A stretch of 64,000 bases of DNA, taken from NCBI RefSeq assembly GCF_029873215.1, contig NZ_CP123620.1, positions 2,356,001 through 2,420,000 of the forward strand. The letters run 5' to 3'. Positions 20,113-28,499 of the stretch are shown here, in pieces. The stretch's first letter is position 1. Each line of letters opens with the position of its first letter. The notes under the pieces are model-generated. The model ran no database searches and was not told the DNA's origin. It was given only the letters and a program-made list of their open reading frames with translations. A program made the position numbers and the translations under genes. The DNA is from Nocardioides sp. BP30. GTDB taxonomy: Bacteria; Actinomycetota; Actinomycetes; Propionibacteriales; Nocardioidaceae.

Positions 20113-20899
20113 AGCGTCGCTCGAAGCGCGCCGTACGGCGCTCGGCGAAGGCGCGCCGACCCTCGGCCGCATCCTCGGTCGCGAAGCAGATGGTCTGCAG
20201 GTCGCGCTCGTAGGCCAGTGCCTGGTCCTCCGACATCGCCGTCGCCGCCTGCACGTTGATCTTGGCCGTCTCCACGGCGATGGGAGCGCGGGAGGCGATC
20301 GTGGAGGCGAGCCCGCGGGCTCGCGTGAGCAGGTCGTCCGGTGGCAGCACCTCCGAGACCAGGTGCCAGTCCAGAGCCTGCTGCGCGTCGATCGGGTCGC
20401 CGGTCATCAGCATCAGCGCGGCGTTGCTCGGCCCGGCGGCTCGGGAGAGGAACGCCGACATGCCGCCGCCGCCGATCCAACCGAGCTTGACCTCCGGGGC
20501 ACCGAGGCTGGCGTTGGTCGAGGCCAGTCGGATGTCGCACGACAGCGCCGTCTCGAGGCCGCCGCCGAGCGCGTAGCCGTTGATCGCGGCGATGGACGGC
20601 TTGCGCAGCTTGCGGAGCGCGTCGCAGTAGTCGACCCGGTTGCGGAAGTCCCAGGGCGTCGCGTAGGAGTCCAGCGCGGTGATGTCCGAGCCCACGCTGA
20701 AGGAGCGCTCGCCGGCACCGGTGAGGACCACGGCACGGACGTCGTCGCTGAGGTTGCACTCCGACACGGCGGCGACGAGTGCCTGAGCCATGGCGGGCGT
20801 CAGGGCGTTGAGCTTGGCGGGCCGGTCGAGCGTGATGGTCGCGACCCGCGTGGCGCGGTCGATGTCGAACCTGACGGCTCCCTCGGTGCTCTGCGGCAC
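20111..20899 (-). CDS. Enoyl-CoA hydratase/isomerase family protein
   Basis: Crotonase-family enzyme of 262 residues acting on an acyl-CoA thioester. Both catalytic Glu positions of true hydratases are present: GGGLETALSCDI (about residue 110) and GAPEVKLGWIGGGG (about 130). The oxyanion region SVGSDITALDSYA is near residue 63. GTG 20899 is chosen because AGGAG lies 6-10 bp upstream and the domain begins about 10 residues later. It is divergent from the FAH-dehydratase operon across a palindromic operator, so it probably belongs to the same regulon and may work on the product of the CoA-transferase at 23392. Its natural substrate is unknown. Confidence 0.88.
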   Translation of the reverse strand: MPQSTEGAVRFDIDRATRVATITLDRPAKLNALTPAMAQALVAAVSECNLSDDVRAVVLTGAGERSFSVGSDITALDSYATPWDFRNRVDYCDALRKLRKPSIAAINGYALGGGLETALSCDIRLASTNASLGAPEVKLGWIGGGGMSAFLSRAAGPSNAALMLMTGDPIDAQQALDWHLVSEVLPPDDLLTRARGLASTIASRAPIAVETAKINVQAATAMSEDQALAYERDLQTICFATEDAAEGRRAFAERRTARFERR

Positions 20900-20969
20900 G
20901 GTGTCTCCTGGTGGGTGCGGCGGACGGTGGGGGTCCGTGGCGTCGGTGCCCCGGATCACGGATCGAGGC

Positions 20970-20998
20970 TTGACTCTACGAGTATGACGTCATACCTT
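20970..20998 (+). promoter_or_regulatory. Promoter with palindromic operator (site A)
   Basis: TTGACT (20970-20975) and TACCTT (20993-20998) are 17 bp apart, a good promoter for the rightward operon. The spacer and -10 are covered by the perfect 14-bp palindrome GTATGACGTCATAC (20982-20995). Near copies lie at 28333-28346 and 35077-35090. A bound regulator would block RNA polymerase. The best candidate is the FadR-type protein encoded at 27563-28321. Confidence 0.72.
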
Positions 20999-21034
20999 TC
21001 AAGGGTTCGTTCCCAGAGTGGAGGAGTTCTCCCG

Positions 21035-21934
21035 GTGCAGATCGTCCGCGCCCGTTTCCCCGACGCCAGCACGGCCCGAAGCGCGGTGTTGACCGACAAG
21101 GGTCTGCATGTGCTCTCCGCCGACCTCCCCGAGCTCCTGGCCGGGTCCGCCCAGGAACTGCGGGCGGCGGTCGAGGCCGCGCTGCGAGGCACGCCGCAGC
21201 CTGCCGGCGACGTACCGATCGAGGCTCCCGTCGGCGGGCTGACCGAGGTGTGGGCTGCCGGCGTCACCTACGAGCGCTCCCGCGAGGCACGGATGGAGGA
21301 GAGCGAGAAGGAGGCCGACATCTACGACCGCGTGTACGACGCGGAGCGCCCCGAGCTGTTCTTCAAGGCGGCCTCCTGGCGGGTGGCGGGCACGGGCGAG
21401 CCGATCAGCGTGCGAGCCGACTCGCCGGTCAACGTGCCCGAGCCGGAGCTCGCGGTGGTCGCGAACCGGTACGGCGAGATCGTCGGCTACACGATCTGCA
21501 ACGACGTCAGCTCACGCAGTATCGAGGGCGAGAACCCGCTCTACCTCCCGCAGGCCAAGGCCTACCTGGGCGCGTGCGCCGTGGGGCCGGGGATCACCCC
21601 CGCCTGGGAAGTGCCGGATCCCCGGGGGCTTCCGATCCTGATGTCGATCGAGCGCGACGGTGACCGGGTCTGGTCCGGCGAGGCGAACACCGGTGAGCTG
21701 CATCGCGAGCTCGGTGACCTGGTCGACTACCTGTTCCGTGAGGACGACTTCCCGCACGGCGTCGTGCTGGCGACCGGGACCAGCCTGGTCCCCGACCTGC
21801 CCTTCACCCTCCAGGGCGGGGACACGGTCTCGATCGAGCTGGTCGGGCTCGGCACTCTGCGCAACCCTGTGGTGGTCGGCAAGGCCGGCATCGCCCACCT
21901 CGTCGAGCGCGTGCAGAAGGAGCAGACCCCATGA
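21035..21934 (+). CDS. Fumarylacetoacetate hydrolase-family protein, probable 2-keto-3-deoxy sugar acid dehydratase
   Basis: A 299-residue FAH-superfamily enzyme. The metal ligands are visible as EPE in VPEPELAVVAN (about residue 134) and the Asp in CNDVSSRSIEGENPLYL. The AAGVTYERSREARMEES-type segment and AKAYLGACAVGP resemble FAH-fold 2-keto-3-deoxy-pentonate dehydratases (XylX, KdaD). The next gene encodes alpha-ketoglutarate semialdehyde dehydrogenase, the enzyme that follows such a dehydratase in Weimberg-type pathways, which supports this role. GTG 21035 has GGAGGAG 9 bp upstream. It overlaps the following ATG by 4 bp. The exact sugar acid is not determined. Confidence 0.8.
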   Translation: MQIVRARFPDASTARSAVLTDKGLHVLSADLPELLAGSAQELRAAVEAALRGTPQPAGDVPIEAPVGGLTEVWAAGVTYERSREARMEESEKEADIYDRVYDAERPELFFKAASWRVAGTGEPISVRADSPVNVPEPELAVVANRYGEIVGYTICNDVSSRSIEGENPLYLPQAKAYLGACAVGPGITPAWEVPDPRGLPILMSIERDGDRVWSGEANTGELHRELGDLVDYLFREDDFPHGVVLATGTSLVPDLPFTLQGGDTVSIELVGLGTLRNPVVVGKAGIAHLVERVQKEQTP

Positions 21935-23382
21935 CCATCGCCACCATCGAGAGCATCGACGCCCGTACCGGAGCAGTCCGCGGACCCAGCTTCCCCGAGA
22001 CCTCGGCCGAGCAGGTAGCCGCTGCCTGCGCCGCCGCGGCGGCCGCGGCCCCCGGTTGGGTGGCGACGTCGCGTCCCGAGCGGGCCCGGCTGCTGGAGGA
22101 GGTGGCGAGCGCACTGGAGACGCGCGCCGCCGAGGTCGTCGCGTGCGCTGACGCGGAGACCGCTCTCGGCACGCCCCGGCTGACCGGGGAGCTGGCGCGG
22201 ACCTGCTTCCAGCTGCGCTTCTTCGCCGAGGTGATCCGTGAGGGCTCCTACCTCGAGGCCACGGTCGACCATGCCGACGACTCGCCGATGGGCCCGCGTC
22301 CCGACCTGCGCCGGATGCTGATCCCGATCGGGCCGGTGGCTGTCTTCGGCGCGAGCAACTTCCCGTTGGCCTTCTCGGTGCCCGGCGGGGACACCGTCTC
22401 CGCGCTGGCCGCCGGGTGCCCGGTCGTCGTCAAGGCGCACGAGGCGCACCCGGCGACCTCGGTGCTCTGCTTCGAGACGATGCGCGCGGTGCTGCCCGAT
22501 GGTGTCCTCGCCCTCGTCCAGGGTCGCGACGCGGGGACAGCGCTGGTCGCGGATCCCCGCATCCGAGCCGTCGGCTTCACCGGCTCCACCCGCGGGGGCC
22601 GCGCGCTGGCCGACCTCGCCGCGGCACGTCCCGAGCCGATCCCGTTCTACGGCGAGCTCGGCAGCGTCAACGCGCTCTTCGTGACGCCGGCCGCAGCGGC
22701 CGCCAGGGCGGAGGAGATCGGCCGCGGTCTGGCCGACTCCTTCACCCTCGGCGCCGGCCAGTTCTGCACCAAGCCGGGTCTCGCGCTGGTGCCGACCGGA
22801 GCCGACGGCGACGCCCTGCGCGACGCGCTGGTGGCCGCCTCGCAGGGACGCACCTTCACGATGCTCACCGACGGCATCCGGCACGCCTACGAGGCGTCGA
22901 CCGGCACGCCGGACGAGCGCACCGTCGCCCCCACGGTCGTCGAGGTGGCCGCCGGTGAGCTCACCTCCGATCAGCTCGAGGAGGTGTTCGGTCCCTATCT
23001 GGTGCTCGCGCGGTACGGCTCGGTCGACGATCTCGACGCGGCCGTCAGCGTCCTGCCGGGCGCGCTCACCGCGACCGTGCACGGCGAGAGCGACGACGAG
23101 CTCGGCGCCGACCTCGCCCGCACGCTGCCCGGCCGTGTGGGACGCGTCGTCTGGAACGGCTACCCGACCGGTGTCGCCGTCGGCTGGGCGCAGCACCACG
23201 GTGGCCCGTGGCCGGGCACGAACACGCTGCACACCTCCGTCGGCGCGACGGCGATCCGGCGGTTCCTCCGGCCGGTCGCCTGGCAGTCGGCACCCGCCTC
23301 CGTCCTCCCCGAAGAGCTCCGCGACGACTACGACGGCATTCCCCGCCGTGTCGACGGTGTGCTCCGGCTCCCTCACTCCTGA
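21931..23382 (+). CDS. Aldehyde dehydrogenase, 2,5-dioxovalerate (alpha-ketoglutarate semialdehyde) type
   Basis: A 483-residue aldehyde dehydrogenase of the NADP-linked subgroup that oxidises 2,5-dioxopentanoate to 2-oxoglutarate. Diagnostic segments are VFGASNFPLAFSVPGGDT (about 143), VVKAHEAHP, GFTGSTRGGRAL, the catalytic Glu in YGELGSVN (about 250) and the catalytic Cys in GAGQFCTKPGLAL (about 278). The subgroup lacks the usual PWNFP entry motif, as here. It overlaps the FAH gene by 4 bp. Together they would carry a 2-keto-3-deoxy acid into the TCA cycle. Confidence 0.87.
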   Translation: MTIATIESIDARTGAVRGPSFPETSAEQVAAACAAAAAAAPGWVATSRPERARLLEEVASALETRAAEVVACADAETALGTPRLTGELARTCFQLRFFAEVIREGSYLEATVDHADDSPMGPRPDLRRMLIPIGPVAVFGASNFPLAFSVPGGDTVSALAAGCPVVVKAHEAHPATSVLCFETMRAVLPDGVLALVQGRDAGTALVADPRIRAVGFTGSTRGGRALADLAAARPEPIPFYGELGSVNALFVTPAAAAARAEEIGRGLADSFTLGAGQFCTKPGLALVPTGADGDALRDALVAASQGRTFTMLTDGIRHAYEASTGTPDERTVAPTVVEVAAGELTSDQLEEVFGPYLVLARYGSVDDLDAAVSVLPGALTATVHGESDDELGADLARTLPGRVGRVVWNGYPTGVAVGWAQHHGGPWPGTNTLHTSVGATAIRRFLRPVAWQSAPASVLPEELRDDYDGIPRRVDGVLRLPHS

Positions 23383-23391
23383 AGGCCTCCC

Positions 23392-24573
23392 ATGCCCGTC
23401 CTGTCCGGATACCGCGTCCTCGACCTCTCCATCGCCATGGCCGGCCCGCTGGCCGCGATGCGCCTGGGCGATCTCGGCGCCGACGTCCTCAAGATCGAGC
23501 CGGTGACGGGGGAGTGGCAGCGGCACACCTCCGCCGGTGGCGCCGTCGGCAACGAGGTCAACGCCTCGTTCCTCTCCCTCAACCGCAACAAGCGCAGCCT
23601 CGCCGTCGACCTCAAGAACCCGGCGGGCAGGGAGCTCGTGCTCCGCCTCGCTGCCGAGTCCGACGTCTTCCTGCAGAACTACCGGCCCGGTGTCGCGGCG
23701 CGGCTCGGTCTGGACGAGGCGTCGGTGCGCGCCGTCCGGCCCGACATCGTCTACGTCTCCATGAGCGGGTACGGCGAGGACGGGCCCTACGTGAACCGCC
23801 CCGGACAGGACCTGCTGCTGCAGGGCCTGAGCGGGGCCCTCTACAGCGCCGGTCGTGCCGAGGACCCGCCGCAGGCCGGCCCGTCGTTCATCGCCGACGC
23901 GATCACGGCGTACTCCGCCTTCGAGGGCGTGCTCGCCGCGCTGCTCCACCGTGAGCGCACCGGCGAGGGCCAGAAGGTGGAGGTGAACATGCTCGACGCC
24001 ATGATCGCGATGCAGATGCAGGAGCTCTCGGTGCGCACCGTGGGCGGCGTGCCGCAGACGCGCGGCCACGAGATCCATGCGCACAGCTACATCCGGGCGC
24101 CGTACGGCATCTTCCCCACCAGCGACTCCTACCTCGCCCTCGCCTTCGCCGACCTGTCACTGCTCGCGGAGGTGTTCGGTGACGCCGAGCTCGCGCAGTG
24201 GGACGCCGAGCGCGACGGCTTCAAGCAGCGCGACGCCATCTCGGCGGCGGTCGCGCGTCACCTGCGCACCGACACCACCGCCTCGTGGCTCGAGCGGCTC
24301 GGCAACAGGGGCGTGTGGGTCGGGCCGGTGAACTCCTACGACGACGTGCTCGAGGACCCGCAGGTCAAGCACAACGGCAGCTTCGTCACCTACGACCACC
24401 CGACCGAGGGCAGCGTCACCACCCCCGGCTTCGCCTTCCACCTCACCGCCACCCCGGCGTCGGTCGAGCGCGGTGCTCCGACGGTGGGCCAGCACACGGC
24501 CGAGATCCTCACCGAGGCCGGGCTGGGCGCCGACGAGATCGAGGCGTTGCTCCGGGACAAGGTGATCGCGTGA
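23392..24573 (+). CDS. CaiB/BaiF (class III) CoA-transferase
   Basis: A 393-residue class III CoA-transferase, which moves CoA between carboxylic acids. The N terminus LSGYRVLDLSIAMAGPLAAM, the segment GDLGADVLKIEP, NRNKRSLAVDLKN, and the putative catalytic Asp in RPGQDLLLQGLSG (about residue 142) are all typical. The fold of this family is an interlocked homodimer. The acid substrate is not evident. Its place between a sugar-acid dehydrogenase and a solute-binding-like protein suggests that a sugar-derived acid is activated as a thioester. The stop overlaps the next GTG (GTGA), so the two products are made together. Confidence 0.9.
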   Translation: MPVLSGYRVLDLSIAMAGPLAAMRLGDLGADVLKIEPVTGEWQRHTSAGGAVGNEVNASFLSLNRNKRSLAVDLKNPAGRELVLRLAAESDVFLQNYRPGVAARLGLDEASVRAVRPDIVYVSMSGYGEDGPYVNRPGQDLLLQGLSGALYSAGRAEDPPQAGPSFIADAITAYSAFEGVLAALLHRERTGEGQKVEVNMLDAMIAMQMQELSVRTVGGVPQTRGHEIHAHSYIRAPYGIFPTSDSYLALAFADLSLLAEVFGDAELAQWDAERDGFKQRDAISAAVARHLRTDTTASWLERLGNRGVWVGPVNSYDDVLEDPQVKHNGSFVTYDHPTEGSVTTPGFAFHLTATPASVERGAPTVGQHTAEILTEAGLGADEIEALLRDKVIA

Positions 24574-25661
24574 GCGCTCCCGCACCCGAGGGAGCGGCGC
24601 TGCGGGGCATGACCTGGGACCATCCGCGCGCCTACCTCGCCCTGGAGGCCTTCGAGAGCACCGGTACGGCGCCCCGCGTCGCCTGGGACCGGCAGTCGCT
24701 CGCGGACTTCGAGGCGCACCCCATCGACGAGCTCGCGCGGCACTACGACTTCATGGTCATCGACCACCCGGGTCTGGGGGCGGCGATCGGGGCAGGTGCG
24801 CTGGCGGCGTACGAGGACGTGCTCGCTCCGGAGGCGCTGCGGCACTGGTCGGACGGCGCGATCGGCGCGAGCGGTGCCAGCTACCGCCTCGGCGAGCGGA
24901 CCTGGGCACTGCCGATCGATGCCGCGGCGCAGGTGACGGTGCGGCGCCCGGAGGTTCCGGTCGTGCGCCGCTGGGAGGACGTCCCGGCGGCTGCCGAGGA
25001 GCATCCGGTGGCGCTGTGCCTGGCGGGCCCGCACGCCGGGCTGATGCTGCTGGCCATGTGCTCGGCCTCGCCGACCTACGACGAGGACCGATTGCTGGAC
25101 CCGCTCACCGCCGGCCGGGCCGTGGACCTGTTGCGTGAGGTCTTCCGGCGCGGTGCTCGCGACATCCTGGACCCGATCGGCGTGCACGAGCTGCTGGCCA
25201 CCGGCGAGGGTGCGACCTGGTGCCCGCTGGCCTACGGATACGTCTCCTACGCCGACCGGCTGGCCTGGAGCGACGCACCGACGTGGCACGGCAGCGGGCC
25301 GCTGAGCGTCCTGGGCGGGACCGGCCTCGCGCTGGCCGCCCGGACGGCCGCCGATCCGGCGCGGCTCGCGGCCGCCCGGGCCTGGGTGGCCGCCTACCTC
25401 GACGACGAGGTCCAGGCGAGGCTCGTACCACGTTCGGGCGGTCAGCCGGCCACCCGAACGGTCTGGGTCGGTGGCGATGCGTTCTACGCCGACACCGTCG
25501 CGACCCTCGAGGCCGCCTGGGTCCGCCCTCGGTCGGCGGGCTGGATCGCGTTGCAGGACCACCTCTCCGAGCTGGTCCGTGAGGCGATCGTGGAGGACCT
25601 CGACGCAGCGACGGCGATCGCGGATGTGAACCACCGCTACGCAGCCCTTCGACAGGGCTGA
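24570..25661 (+). CDS. Cytosolic solute-binding-protein-like protein
   Basis: A 363-residue protein resembling family 1 extracellular solute-binding proteins, but with no signal peptide, lipobox or N-terminal hydrophobic segment: it begins VSAPAPEGAALRGMTWDHPR. Fold-like features are the early segment YDFMVIDHPGLGAAIGAG, the hinge-like ALPIDAAAQVTVRRP (about residue 112) and PLAYGYVSYADR (about 215). It overlaps the CoA-transferase stop by 4 bp, and no transporter gene adjoins it. It may bind a sugar acid or be an enzyme subunit built on the binding-protein fold. I recall similar signal-less proteins beside CoA-transferases, but no function is established to my knowledge. Confidence 0.7.
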   Translation: MSAPAPEGAALRGMTWDHPRAYLALEAFESTGTAPRVAWDRQSLADFEAHPIDELARHYDFMVIDHPGLGAAIGAGALAAYEDVLAPEALRHWSDGAIGASGASYRLGERTWALPIDAAAQVTVRRPEVPVVRRWEDVPAAAEEHPVALCLAGPHAGLMLLAMCSASPTYDEDRLLDPLTAGRAVDLLREVFRRGARDILDPIGVHELLATGEGATWCPLAYGYVSYADRLAWSDAPTWHGSGPLSVLGGTGLALAARTAADPARLAAARAWVAAYLDDEVQARLVPRSGGQPATRTVWVGGDAFYADTVATLEAAWVRPRSAGWIALQDHLSELVREAIVEDLDAATAIADVNHRYAALRQG

Positions 25662-25674
25662 GCGGTTCAGCTAC

Positions 25675-25712
25675 GGACAAGCAGTCCGGGACAAGCAGTT
25701 CGGGACAAGCAG
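25675..25712 (+). repeat. Three 14-bp direct repeats
   Basis: GGACAAGCAG begins at 25675, 25689 and 25703, that is, three copies with a 14-bp period (unit GGACAAGCAGTYCG). They occupy the 74-bp gap between the solute-binding-like gene and the SDR gene, ahead of that gene's GGAGGAG ribosome binding site. Confidence 0.8.
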
Positions 25713-25735
25713 CAACAGGGTGGAGGAGTGAGGTC

Positions 25736-26482
25736 ATGGGTGTTGCCGTCGTGACCGGAGCGGGAGGATCGCTCGGACGGGCGATCGCGCTCCGGCTGGC
25801 GCAGGACGGTCATCGTGTGGCCGTCACCGACGTCGCCGAGGCGGCGTTGAAGGAGACGGTCGAGGCGGTGTCGGACATCACCGGCGCGGTGTGGTCCAGC
25901 GTCGTCGACCTGCGCGACGACGAGGCGCTCGGCGCCTTCTTCGCGGGCGTCCGGCGCGAGCTCGGACCGGTCACCGCGCTGGTCAACAACGCCGCGATCT
26001 ACCCGACGGTGCCCTTCCTCGACATGGAGGTGGGCGACTACGACGCGGTGCAGGAGGTGAACCAGCGCGGCTACTGGCTGTGTGCGCAGCTCGCCGGACG
26101 CCAGATGATCGCCGCCGAGGGAGCCGAGGACAGGTCGATCGTCAACATCGCCTCCATCACGATGCACGGCGGGTGGGAGCACCTGGCCGCCTACGTGACG
26201 ACCAAGGGCGCGGCGGTGACGATGGCACGTGCCCTGGCCCGCGAGCTGGGTCCGCACGGCATCCGCGTCAACGCAGTCTCGCCGGGGGCGTTCAAGACGG
26301 CCGCCGAGGAGATCTACGACGATCCCGAGGCCTACAGCGCCATGGTCGTCGAGCGGCAGGCGCTCAAGCGGCGGGGCACGCCCGCCGAGCTCGCCGCCGT
26401 CGTGTCGTTCCTGACCGGTCCGGACGCCGCCTTCGTGACCGGTCAGACCATCGAGGTCAACGGCGGATGGGTGATGGCATGA
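25736..26482 (+). CDS. Short-chain dehydrogenase/reductase
   Basis: A classical SDR of 248 residues. The cofactor motif is TGAGGSLG (about residue 7), NNAAIYPTVPF marks strand 4, the Ser of the active site is in IASITMHGG and the Tyr/Lys pair in AAYVTTKGA (about 151). The C terminus TGQTIEVNGGWVMA is standard. Acidic residues after strand 2 (TDVAE) suggest NAD. It probably oxidises a sugar or sugar acid in this cluster. ATG 25736 has GGAGGAG upstream. The stop overlaps the DUF4432 start (ATGA). Confidence 0.85.
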   Translation: MGVAVVTGAGGSLGRAIALRLAQDGHRVAVTDVAEAALKETVEAVSDITGAVWSSVVDLRDDEALGAFFAGVRRELGPVTALVNNAAIYPTVPFLDMEVGDYDAVQEVNQRGYWLCAQLAGRQMIAAEGAEDRSIVNIASITMHGGWEHLAAYVTTKGAAVTMARALARELGPHGIRVNAVSPGAFKTAAEEIYDDPEAYSAMVVERQALKRRGTPAELAAVVSFLTGPDAAFVTGQTIEVNGGWVMA

Positions 26483-27543
26483 GCACGGACCAGGTTCCGA
26501 CCCGGCGCGAGATCGCGCGCCACGCGGGCGAGACCAGCGCGTACGGCGGGGTGCGCAGCGTCGTCCTCGGTGACGGCGTGGAGCGCGGCATCCGGGTGCT
26601 GGAGTTCCGCACCGGCGGCGGCCTCTGCTTCGAGGTCCTGGTCGACCGGGCGATGGACATCGGCGTCGCCGAGCTGGACGGTGTCTCGGTCGGCTGGCGC
26701 TCCCGCACCGGCTTCCGGCATCCCGGGCTGCATGAGAACGCGGACGAGGAGGGGTTGTCCTGGCTGCGCAGCATGTCGGGGCTCCTCGTGACCGGCGGCC
26801 TCGACCACACGCTCTTCGGTGGCGACGTCGACGCCACCCACTACGCCTACCCGCCCAAGCAGACGGTCCGGCACGGCCTGCACGGCCGGGTGGCCAACAT
26901 CCCCGCCCGGCTCATCGGGTACGGCGAGGACTGGGTCGCCGAGGACCGCTGCGTCCTGTGGGCCGAGGGCGAGATCACCCAGGCCACCAACTTCGGCGAG
27001 CACCTGGTGCTGCGCCGCCGCATCGAGGCCGACCTCGGCGGGACCGAGATCCGGCTGACCGACATGGTCACCAACGCCGGCTTCGACCGCACGCCGCACA
27101 TGTTCCTCTACCACGTCAACGTCGGGTGGCCCTTCCTCGCGGAGGGGACCCGGTTCGTCGCCGACATCGAGGAGACGCTGTGGCGCAGCGACAGCGTGGC
27201 CGAGCAGGGTGTCGACCACCTCGTCTTCGACCAGCCGCTGCCGGGCTTCGTCGAGCAGGTCTACGAGCACCGGCTCACCGCGGATGAGGCCGGCCGCCAT
27301 CGGGTCGGGCTGGTCAACGACGCCCTCGGCAGGTCCTTCGAGGTGGACGTGGACGCCGAGGCGTTCCCGTGTTTCTTCGAGTGGCTCAACCTGCGCGAGG
27401 GTGGCTGGGCCGTCGGGCTCGAGCCGTCGACGCATCACGTCGCCGGCGATGCGGCGGCGCGCGAGGACGGCTCGATGATCTGGCTCGAGCACGGCGAGCA
27501 GCGCCGCTACGAGACCGTCTTCCGGTTCGGCCGGACCCGGTGA
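26479..27543 (+). CDS. DUF4432 protein, aldose-1-epimerase-like fold
   Basis: A 354-residue protein matching the DUF4432 family, related to galactose mutarotases. Recognisable segments are RVLEFRTGGGLCFEVLVDRA, MDIGVAELDGVSVGW, GLLVTGGLDHTLFGG, the His-rich RHGLHGRVANIPA (about residue 132) and MFLYHVNVGWPFL. Such proteins usually act on sugars and probably interconvert anomers. It is coupled to the upstream SDR by a 4-bp overlap and ends the left operon, convergent with the regulator gene 20 bp away. A mutarotase next to a sugar dehydrogenase would speed supply of the reactive anomer. Confidence 0.82.
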   Translation: MSTDQVPTRREIARHAGETSAYGGVRSVVLGDGVERGIRVLEFRTGGGLCFEVLVDRAMDIGVAELDGVSVGWRSRTGFRHPGLHENADEEGLSWLRSMSGLLVTGGLDHTLFGGDVDATHYAYPPKQTVRHGLHGRVANIPARLIGYGEDWVAEDRCVLWAEGEITQATNFGEHLVLRRRIEADLGGTEIRLTDMVTNAGFDRTPHMFLYHVNVGWPFLAEGTRFVADIEETLWRSDSVAEQGVDHLVFDQPLPGFVEQVYEHRLTADEAGRHRVGLVNDALGRSFEVDVDAEAFPCFFEWLNLREGGWAVGLEPSTHHVAGDAAAREDGSMIWLEHGEQRRYETVFRFGRTR

Positions 27544-27562
27544 GCGCGTCCGAGCCGCGGCA

Positions 27563-28321
27563 CTAGGCCGTCGGCTTCCCGGCGTGGTCGGGAAGTCGGC
27601 GACGCCGCCACGACTCGACGATGTGCCCGTTCATCGCGTCTTGGGCACGCACGGCGTCCTGCTCGGTGATGGCGGCGTGGATGGCCGCGTGCTCGCTGAG
27701 GGTCAGGGCGAACGCGTCGGCGGTGTCGACACCGTGGTAGCGCCAGCTCTCCAGCGCACGCTCCATCAGGATCCGCGCGATGCTCTCGGCCAGGCGGTTG
27801 CCCGAGGTAGCCATCACGACCTCGTGGAACTCGATGTCGGCGTGCCGGAAGGCGGTCTGGTCGTCGACGGTCTCGCGCATCCGCCGCAGCGCCGCGTCCA
27901 GCCGGGCGAGCTGATCGGCGTCGCGGACGCGGGCCGCCTCGGCGGCCATCACGGACTCCAGCTGGGCGCGGATCACGCTCAGCTCGTCGAGGACGCCGAG
28001 GGAGTCGTCGTGCTTGATCAGCGAGGTCAGGACGGTTCGGTCCAGCATGTTCCACGACGAGGTCGGGCGGACCTGGGTGCCGCGACCGCGGGCGATGGTG
28101 ACCAGCCCCTTCTCCTCGACCCGCTTGACGGACTCGCGGATCACGGTGCGGCTCACGCCGAACTGCTCGCTGAGCGGGCCCTCGGGGGGCAGCAGGGTGC
28201 CCGGCTCCAGACGACCCGACACGATGGCGTCGACGAGGTCCTCCACCACCGCGACACCCAGCATCGGGGTGGGACTGCGTCGCTCGGTGACCACGAGGCG
28301 GCGATCGGATTCTGCTGGCAT
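27563..28321 (-). CDS. FadR/GntR-family transcriptional regulator
   Basis: A 252-residue regulator. The GntR winged helix (about residues 22-90) reads VVEDLVDAIVSGRLEPGTLL, SEQFGVSRTVIRESVKRVEE, KGLVTIARGRGTQV. The C-terminal helical FCD domain (about 105-245) has the metal-ligand pattern of this family: the Asp in RHADIEFHEVV, His in the same segment, and later His residues in LSEHAAIHAAI. The inducer is probably an organic or sugar acid. ATG 28321 is chosen because TACACT, a -10 box on the minus strand, lies 8 bp before it (leaderless); longer starts would place the operator inside the coding region. It likely represses itself and the flanking operons. Confidence 0.88.
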   Translation of the reverse strand: MPAESDRRLVVTERRSPTPMLGVAVVEDLVDAIVSGRLEPGTLLPPEGPLSEQFGVSRTVIRESVKRVEEKGLVTIARGRGTQVRPTSSWNMLDRTVLTSLIKHDDSLGVLDELSVIRAQLESVMAAEAARVRDADQLARLDAALRRMRETVDDQTAFRHADIEFHEVVMATSGNRLAESIARILMERALESWRYHGVDTADAFALTLSEHAAIHAAITEQDAVRAQDAMNGHIVESWRRRRLPDHAGKPTA

Positions 28322-28329
28322 GGAACCGA

Positions 28330-28346
28330 AGTGTAGGACGTCAGAC
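28330..28346 (-). promoter_or_regulatory. Leaderless regulator promoter with operator site B
   Basis: On the minus strand TACACT (28335-28330) is the -10 box, 8 bp before the regulator ATG. GTAGGACGTCAGAC (28333-28346) matches the site A palindrome at 12 of 14 positions and overlaps the -10 box, consistent with autoregulation. Confidence 0.65.
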
Positions 28347-28401
28347 GTGTGGCGACGTCGCAACGGGACCCGGCGCGCGGCCGGGGAGCGCGGCGCCATG
28401 C

Positions 28402-28433
28402 CATTGACGTCAGACATCATATGTTTCATGATA
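28402..28433 (+). promoter_or_regulatory. Promoter for the enolase operon with operator site C
   Basis: TTGACG (28404-28409) and CATGAT (28427-28432) are 17 bp apart. CATTGACGTCAGAC (28402-28415) matches site A at 10 of 14 positions, with the core TGACGTCA intact, and covers the -35. The spacer also holds an ATCAT/ATGAT inverted repeat. Confidence 0.6.
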
Positions 28434-28499
28434 AGGTCCTCCACCAGGAGGAACGATGCTCAAGGACCTGCCTCGCAGCAGTCGAAAGGAGGTGCAGGG

